A stretch of 26,091 nucleotides of DNA from JAZNQN01 sp045590195. GTDB lineage: Bacteria > Bacillota > Clostridia > UMGS1883 > UMGS1540. Where the stretch lies: the NCBI GenBank assembly GCA_045590195.1, contig JAZNQN010000030.1, forward strand, positions 1 through 26,091, read 5' to 3'. Made by a program: the position numbers and the translations under genes. Shown here in pieces: positions 23,101 through 26,091 of the stretch. The notes under the pieces were generated by a model that had not been told where the DNA came from, made no database searches, and saw only the letters and a list, made by a program, of their open reading frames with translations. Position 1 is the stretch's first letter, and the number at the start of each line of letters is the position of its first letter.

Positions 23101-23541
23101 CTAATTGTAAAAAAATACAGGTATTATAAAAGTTAGTATAGTAACCCAAATTTGATACAACGAAACATATCTGTATGCGGTAAAGGAAATATGCAAATAT
23201 TTGTATTCATTTTTGGTGGCATGTGCAAGTTGATTTTTTCGTTCTCGCTGTGCTGATTTTTCAGCAAAACAATTTATTATTTGTAAGTATAATGGAATAC
23301 AATCGATAATTGTCGGAACGCGAAGCAAGATTAATATAATTCGTACAATGATATAAATAACTGTCCACAACAGCTTTGCAATTAGAGTTTGTTTGATGTT
23401 CCCAAAACGAGAAGTACATTTAAGAATGGGAAAAAATGCTGCAGACATTTGAAAAATATTAACGTCAAACGAGGATAAAAAATCTTTTTCAAATTCTTTA
23501 TGCCATTTTTTGTTTAGTAAAAAAATAAAAATTAAAATCAT
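23101..23541 (-). CDS. Hypothetical membrane protein (146 aa)
   Basis: The protein has a hydrophobic central hairpin (about residues 54-90, LLWTVIYIIVRIILILL and IPLYLQIINCFA), a basic loop (EKSAQRERKNQLAHATKNEYKY) and a hydrophobic C-terminus (IWVTILTFIIPVFFYN). No family is recognised. The start follows AAGGGGTTATTTT, and the gene begins 16 bp after the ImmA-like stop, so it is in the same transcript. With the 212-aa membrane protein it may form a two-component membrane unit. Confidence 0.72.
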   Translation of the reverse strand: MILIFIFLLNKKWHKEFEKDFLSSFDVNIFQMSAAFFPILKCTSRFGNIKQTLIAKLLWTVIYIIVRIILILLRVPTIIDCIPLYLQIINCFAEKSAQRERKNQLAHATKNEYKYLHISFTAYRYVSLYQIWVTILTFIIPVFFYN

Positions 23542-23557
23542 AAAATAACCCCTTAAT

Positions 23558-23950
23558 TTAAAATTGTTTAGTTTTATAGTAGGCGAAAGCTTTTGTTATG
23601 AAGCTTTCGGGGACATTAAAATAATCGGCGAGTTCCCAGGGGGTTGTTATGCCGTTTGTAAGGGCAAGGGTAAATTCGTTATAGGGAACAAGGTGGGTTA
23701 TGGCCCACTTATTTGCTTTATATTCCATTCTGCCTCTTGTCTCCAAAGTATTAATATTATAAAAAGCACCCTGCATACAGTGGCCAAGCTCATGAGCGAG
23801 GCACGCTTTTTCTTTTGCGGTGTTTTCCATATTATCAATATCCATACCAATAAAGCCCGGCGTTGACATAGAGAGAACAGGGCTTAGGGGGTAGGGGTAA
23901 ACTTCTATATTATTGTTGTCAGCAATATCGTACAAATCATAAAGTGTCAT
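23558..23950 (-). CDS. ImmA/IrrE-type metallopeptidase (anti-repressor)
   Basis: The 130-aa protein has the zinc motif HELGH (residues 53-57, in LAHELGHCMQG), followed by the third ligand region MEYKANKWAITHLVP typical of ImmA/IrrE. In ICEBs1 and related elements ImmA cleaves the repressor ImmR to induce excision, and the same is expected here because the gene overlaps the repressor gene by 4 bp (ATGA). A short C-terminal helical segment (TPWELADYFNVPESFITKAFAYY) is also usual. Family assignment is secure; cleavage of this repressor is inferred from context. Confidence 0.92.
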   Translation of the reverse strand: MTLYDLYDIADNNNIEVYPYPLSPVLSMSTPGFIGMDIDNMENTAKEKACLAHELGHCMQGAFYNINTLETRGRMEYKANKWAITHLVPYNEFTLALTNGITTPWELADYFNVPESFITKAFAYYKTKQF

Positions 23951-24294
23951 TTATCTTGCTTCCTTTGAGATTTAGTAAATTTTATAAACTCAAGTATTCT
24001 TTCTTTTTCTTCATCAGTTAAATCTTTTGTTTCGCCATAGAGAGCAAAGTCGAGGCCTGAAAGCTGTTCATCGAGTGAAGCAACAGAATCTACAGGAGTA
24101 GGTTCGTCGGTATTTTCTAAAATATAATCAGTAGAAACATTAAAAAAGTTTGCAAGTTTAACAATATTTTCCTTGCCCGGGTCAGAATCACCACGTTCAT
24201 ATTTAACATAAGTGGTTCTATCTACACCTAATACGGCTGCTACATCTTTTTGTAGTAAGCCTTTTTTTTCACGGAGTTTTTTCAAATGTTCCAT
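23947..24294 (-). CDS. XRE-family repressor (ImmR/CI-like)
   Basis: The 115-aa protein has an N-terminal HTH_3 domain (residues 5-62; LREKKGLLQKDVAAVLGVDRTTYVKYERG is the helix-turn-helix) and a C-terminal acidic helical part that probably dimerises and is the ImmA target. It should bind the 15-bp operators at 24319-24434 and repress the rightward early promoter and its own leftward promoter. The start follows GAGGTGATTAA. It heads a minus-strand run that reaches integrase. Confidence 0.93.
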   Translation of the reverse strand: MEHLKKLREKKGLLQKDVAAVLGVDRTTYVKYERGDSDPGKENIVKLANFFNVSTDYILENTDEPTPVDSVASLDEQLSGLDFALYGETKDLTDEEKERILEFIKFTKSQRKQDK

Positions 24295-24311
24295 TTAATC
24301 ACCTCAAATAC

Positions 24312-24340
24312 ATTATAAGTGAAAAACAATCACATTTCAA
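24312..24340 (-). promoter_or_regulatory. Leftward (lysogenic) promoter
   Basis: TTGAAA, 17 bases, TATAAT on the minus strand. Operator 24319-24333 fills most of the spacer. Confidence 0.85.
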
Positions 24341-24434
24341 TAGAAGTGCAAAAATTTCACATATTTTTCAAAAAACTATTGACAAGTGAAGAAACATCAC
24401 TTATAATATAAAGCAAGAAGTGAAGAAAATGCAC
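24319..24434. promoter_or_regulatory. Four repressor operators
   Basis: Four 15-bp imperfect palindromes share GTG at one end and CAC at the other: GTGAAAAACAATCAC (24319), GTGCAAAAATTTCAC (24346), GTGAAGAAACATCAC (24386) and GTGAAGAAAATGCAC (24420). The first lies inside the leftward promoter spacer, the third inside the rightward one, and the fourth where the rightward transcript starts. Confidence 0.85.
24379..24407 (+). promoter_or_regulatory. Rightward (early) promoter
   Basis: TTGACA, 17 bases, TATAAT: a perfect consensus, with operator 24386-24400 inside the spacer. Confidence 0.9.
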
Positions 24435-24450
24435 TTTAAGGAGGGATAAA

Positions 24451-24636
24451 TTGAGTAACATAGCAACGAAAAGAAAAGAAAAAGGAATTTTGCAGGATGA
24501 GCTTGCAAAAGAAATGGGCATTGACCGAAGCACTGTTGCAAAGTGGGAAACTGGAGCGGCGATGCCGAGAGCGGACAAACTTTTAAAACTCGCAGAGATA
24601 TTTGAATGTAGTGTAGACGAGCTTTTGAAGGGGTGA
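24451..24636 (+). CDS. Small XRE-family HTH protein (Cro-like)
   Basis: The 61-aa protein is almost only a HTH_3 domain (KEKGILQDELAKEMGIDRSTVAKWETGAAMPRADKLLKLAEIF). The start is TTG at 24451, 6 bases after GGAGGG; no ATG fits. It is the first gene from the rightward promoter and divergent from the repressor, the position of cro in phages. Recognition helix residues (DRSTVAKWE) resemble those of the repressor (DRTTYVKYE), so both probably bind the same four operators. Confidence 0.9.
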   Translation: MSNIATKRKEKGILQDELAKEMGIDRSTVAKWETGAAMPRADKLLKLAEIFECSVDELLKG

Positions 24637-24645
24637 TGAAGAACC

Positions 24646-24885
24646 ATGTGTTTATTCTTAGCGATACTTAATATGATATTAGGTATGTGGAACTTATATG
24701 CAAAAAGTATTTTATGGGCGTTTTGTTTTGTGAATGCATACATAATGTTTATTTTGTGGAGAGATAAAAGAAAAAAGAGAAAAAAGCATGAAGCACTAAT
24801 AAAACATTGGAAATTTATAGTAGAAGAGTATAACAAGATATGGGATGAATCGGTAGAAACGGAATTAAAAAAGCTGACAAATTAA
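24646..24885 (+). CDS. Small membrane-anchored hypothetical protein (79 aa)
   Basis: Residues 1-42 form one or two hydrophobic helices (MCLFLAILNMILGMWNLY, ILWAFCFVNAYIMFILW). A strongly basic patch (RDKRKKRKKHEA) and a helical tail (KHWKFIVEEYNKIWDESVE) follow. The start lies 9 bp after the Cro-like stop, behind GGGGTGATGA, so it is co-transcribed. No family is recognised. Confidence 0.65.
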   Translation: MCLFLAILNMILGMWNLYAKSILWAFCFVNAYIMFILWRDKRKKRKKHEALIKHWKFIVEEYNKIWDESVETELKKLTN

Positions 24886-24904
24886 CTGTCATAATAAAAA
24901 CGAG

Positions 24905-24931
24905 GAATATGGTGGAGCAAAAGTGCTCGAA
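24905..24931. repeat. Inverted repeat, left copy, beside the large RNA gene
   Basis: This 27-bp copy matches 25226-25252 in inverted orientation at 24 of 27 positions (GAATATGGT and AAAAGTGCTCGAA conserved). The right copy overlaps the RNA promoter -10; this left copy lies just past the RNA terminator. Confidence 0.8.
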
Positions 24932-24973
24932 AAAAATGAGAGTGAATGAAAACCACTATTTTCACTCACTCTC
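24930..24973 (-). terminator. Terminator of the large RNA
   Basis: GAGAGTGAGTGAAAA pairs with TTTTCATTCACTCTC (one mismatch) around a 6-nt loop, followed by A and seven T on the minus strand. The plus strand has no T-run. Confidence 0.85.
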
Positions 24974-25232
24974 CCGCAGAAGCCAAAACCACACATCGGG
25001 TATATTGGTGGACACTTTCCCTTCCTTTTGTACAGAGGAAGATATACCGACTAGACGGGCAAGATACCGTCATTAGTGGATGATGTTCCCGTGTGGCTTT
25101 CCCGCTTTGCTGTGACTCCGTGCCATCACGGAGCTGTCGGGAAATTTACTTTTGGCACAGGGAAGATGTCAATATTTTATCCAAGAGACATCACTCCTTT
25201 CGGCTCGTTTAAAACGCGCTTTAAATTCGAGC
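24930..25232 (-). ncRNA. Large structured non-coding RNA (~300 nt)
   Basis: The RNA starts at the promoter 25239-25267 and ends at a strong terminator (24930-24973). Helices seen in 5' to 3' order on the minus strand: CTCG..TTTAAA with TTTAAA..CGAG; GATGTC/GACATC; TTTCCCG/CGGGAAA enclosing CTCCGTG/CACGGAG; AAGCCACAC with GTGTGGTTT closing a branch that holds GACGG/CCGTC, GGTATAT/ATATACC and CTTCCT/AGGAAG; then the terminator stem. No long reading frame is present. It lies opposite to the early genes inside the mobile element. It is not recognised as a known RNA class (not tmRNA, RNase P or SRP). Confidence 0.7.
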
Positions 25233-25252
25233 ACTTTTATTCTACCATATTC
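25226..25252. repeat. Inverted repeat, right copy, overlapping the RNA promoter
   Basis: Inverted partner of 24905-24931 (24 of 27 identical). It contains the extended -10 TGGTAGAAT on the minus strand. Confidence 0.8.
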
Positions 25253-25267
25253 GAAGGCAGTTGTCGA
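25239..25267 (-). promoter_or_regulatory. Promoter of the large RNA
   Basis: TCGACA, a 17-base spacer ending TGG, then TAGAAT on the minus strand (extended -10). Confidence 0.7.
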
Positions 25268-25294
25268 TAATATTTTGAGAAAGAGGGAGAGAGT

Positions 25295-25525
25295 TTGAGA
25301 AGAAAGAGGGGGAAGGATTTTTGGCAAAAGAAAATAACGGCAATTGATTATAAAGGTTATACGATAGTTCAGACATTTCATCGCATATGGACAATATCAT
25401 TCCCGAACCCGAATTGCAAAATATCAATTTTCAAAAATGGAGAAATTGTTTTACACAAAATGTACAATGAAAACTTAAATGAAAGTGAAATGAAGAGAAT
25501 GGTTGATGCGTATGAAGTGATTTAA
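25295..25525 (+). CDS. Hypothetical 76-aa protein
   Basis: The frame opens with TTG at 25295 (MRRKRGKDFWQKKITAIDYKGYTIV) behind AGAGGGAGAGAG, a moderate ribosome site, and ends SEMKRMVDAYEVI. It looks like one small alpha/beta domain: beta strands around YKGYTIVQTF and KISIFKNGEIVLHK, then a helix. No family is recognised. It lies in the early rightward region and may be expressed with the Cro-like gene or after the RNA locus. Confidence 0.55.
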   Translation: MRRKRGKDFWQKKITAIDYKGYTIVQTFHRIWTISFPNPNCKISIFKNGEIVLHKMYNENLNESEMKRMVDAYEVI

Positions 25526-25543
25526 AAGAAACAATTAAATATT

Positions 25544-25702
25544 CACGGCTATAACAGGCGGCGGCAGAAAATAAGAAAAGTACGACAAACAAACTCGGCC
25601 TACGAGAAAAAATCATTTTTTGCCATGAGAATGAAAAACCTTCCTATGAATTAAATTTAGTCCAAAGATTGTAATAAAATGCCGCCGCCTGTTATGGCCG
25701 TG
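25544..25702 (+). repeat. Element closed by a 23-bp inverted repeat, before the HTH gene
   Basis: Positions 25544-25566 and 25680-25702 are inverted copies differing at one base (GTTATGGCC against AGGCGGCGG on the opposite arm are the key words), which as RNA would be a G-U pair. They enclose 113 bases with a CTCG/CGAG hairpin and an AAAAAAT/ATTTTTT palindrome. The right arm ends 1 base before the AGGAAAGGAG ribosome site of the next gene. It may be a structured leader or a small inverted-repeat insertion; no gene lies inside. Confidence 0.7.
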
Positions 25703-25720
25703 AGGAAAGGAGAAATTAAA

Positions 25721-25927
25721 ATGGCAAGAGAGAAGGAACTTTACAGGGACAATTTGATGCGACTTAAGGAAATATTTGGGGATAATGAATTTTTAACATT
25801 AAAGCAGGCATCGGGATATTTAAGAGTTGACTCGAGAACTTTGAAAAATGATAAAAATTTTCCCACTAAAAAGATAGGTAGAATGTATTATGTGCCAATT
25901 GTAGCTTTTGCAAGTTGGCTGAGCTGA
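25721..25927 (+). CDS. Excisionase-like helix-turn-helix protein (68 aa)
   Basis: The ATG at 25721 (MAREKELYRDNLMRL) follows AGGAAAGGAG. A longer frame from 25679 would start inside the inverted-repeat stem and has no ribosome site. The protein has the winged-HTH pattern of excisionase/HTH_17 proteins: FLTLKQASGYLRVDSRTLKND then FPTKKIGRMYYVPIVAFASWL. It may help excision or act as a small regulator. Neighbours are the unknown 76-aa protein and an HNH nuclease 10 bp downstream. Confidence 0.8.
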   Translation: MAREKELYRDNLMRLKEIFGDNEFLTLKQASGYLRVDSRTLKNDKNFPTKKIGRMYYVPIVAFASWLS

Positions 25928-25937
25928 GGAGGTTGTT

Positions 25938-26091
25938 ATGGCAAAAAGTAAAAGAACAAAGGCGCTTGACATAAGCGCGAAGGTAAAGAAGGCAGTATGG
26001 GAGAGGGATGGCGAGAGGTGTATTTTTTGTGGGCGACACGAGGCAATGCCGAATGTTCACATAGTACCCCGAAGCCAGGGCGGCCTTGGCA
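25938..26091 (+). CDS. HNH endonuclease, truncated by the window end
   Basis: Only the first 51 codons are visible, starting MAKSKRTKALDISAKVKKAVWERD behind a perfect GAGGAGG-type site. ERCIFCGRH holds the first Cys pair, and PNVHIVPRSQGGLG is the start of the HNH core with its first His. Such proteins occur in early regions of phages and ICEs as nicking or restriction-like nucleases. The rest lies beyond the window. Confidence 0.85.
   Translation, partial: MAKSKRTKALDISAKVKKAVWERDGERCIFCGRHEAMPNVHIVPRSQGGLG

Larger units (their letters stand above)
20563..26091. mobile_element. Integrated element (prophage or ICE), left end
   Basis: The left boundary is a tRNA 3' fragment (20563-20589) next to a tyrosine integrase. 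Inside are an ImmA/ImmR-type switch, unknown cargo, an excisionase-like HTH protein and an HNH nuclease. The gene order int - cargo - immA - immR, divergent from early genes, is that of ICEBs1-like elements and many temperate phages. No structural, packaging or conjugation gene falls in the window, so phage and ICE cannot be told apart. The other end lies beyond position 26091. Confidence 0.85.

Noticed and set aside
24930..25232. Guide RNA of an IscB, TnpB or Cas system
   Set aside because: No such nuclease gene is in the window; the only nuclease seen is a small HNH protein start without those domains.
24905..25252. Insertion sequence reading of the inverted repeats around the large RNA
   Set aside because: There is no transposase frame, and one repeat doubles as the RNA promoter; kept as a repeat-flanked RNA locus instead.
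25679..25720. Upstream start of the excisionase-like gene
   Set aside because: It lies in the 23-bp inverted-repeat arm without a ribosome site; the ATG at 25721 has AGGAAAGGAG.

Overview
The window looks like a chromosome segment of a low-GC, Gram-positive anaerobe, most likely class Clostridia. The basis is AT-rich codon use, strong AGGAGG-type ribosome sites, TTG starts, near-consensus TTGACA-17-TATAAT promoters, a T-box leader, SLH-anchored surface proteins, and DUF1858, C_GCAxxG_C_C and AGCS families. No species can be named from the sequence alone.

Left part (1-14.2 kb), ordinary chromosome. A redox protein (C_GCAxxG_C_C) is translationally coupled to an Mrp/NBP35-type Fe-S carrier ATPase on the minus strand. 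A 971-aa secreted SLH-domain protein follows on the plus strand, then an AraC regulator (minus) and a plus-strand pair, a GlmU-type nucleotidyltransferase and a phosphohexomutase, that should make a nucleotide sugar. Next come a YitT/DUF2179 membrane protein, three tiny proteins of unknown role, an AGCS Na+/amino-acid symporter, a secreted copper-amine-oxidase-N-domain protein, a DUF1858 protein, an SH3-NlpC/P60 hydrolase and an unlisted 46-aa Cys-rich protein. Two hairpin-rich elements with terminal inverted repeats (7872-8139 and 10186-10467) look like MITE-type repeats.

Middle part (14.3-20.5 kb). A minus-strand transcription unit starts at a consensus promoter (19097-19125), runs through a complete T-box leader whose specifier reads UAC (Tyr) by alignment of the stem I internal loop, and continues into a Na+/solute symporter, an acyl/aryl-CoA ligase and, only 12 bp later, a secreted SLH protein. 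A D-serine ammonia-lyase gene with its own promoter lies upstream.

Right part (20.56 kb to the end): one end of an integrated mobile element (prophage or ICE). Its boundary is a 27-nt tRNA 3' end (T-arm to CCA) still followed by a terminator, adjacent to integrase arm-type repeats and a tyrosine integrase. A long minus-strand lysogeny-type operon runs repressor - ImmA/IrrE protease - two membrane proteins - a soluble protein - integrase. A divergent switch has four 15-bp operators, one lying exactly in the spacer of each of the two opposing promoters. The rightward early genes are a Cro-like HTH protein, two small proteins, an excisionase-like HTH protein and an HNH nuclease cut by the window end.

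The most unusual content is RNA inside this element. A ~300-nt minus-strand RNA with its own promoter, at least seven helices and a strong terminator sits at 24930-25232. A 23-bp inverted repeat closes a ~160-nt leader before the excisionase-like gene. A ~72-nt plus-strand RNA gene lies between integrase and the cargo genes.
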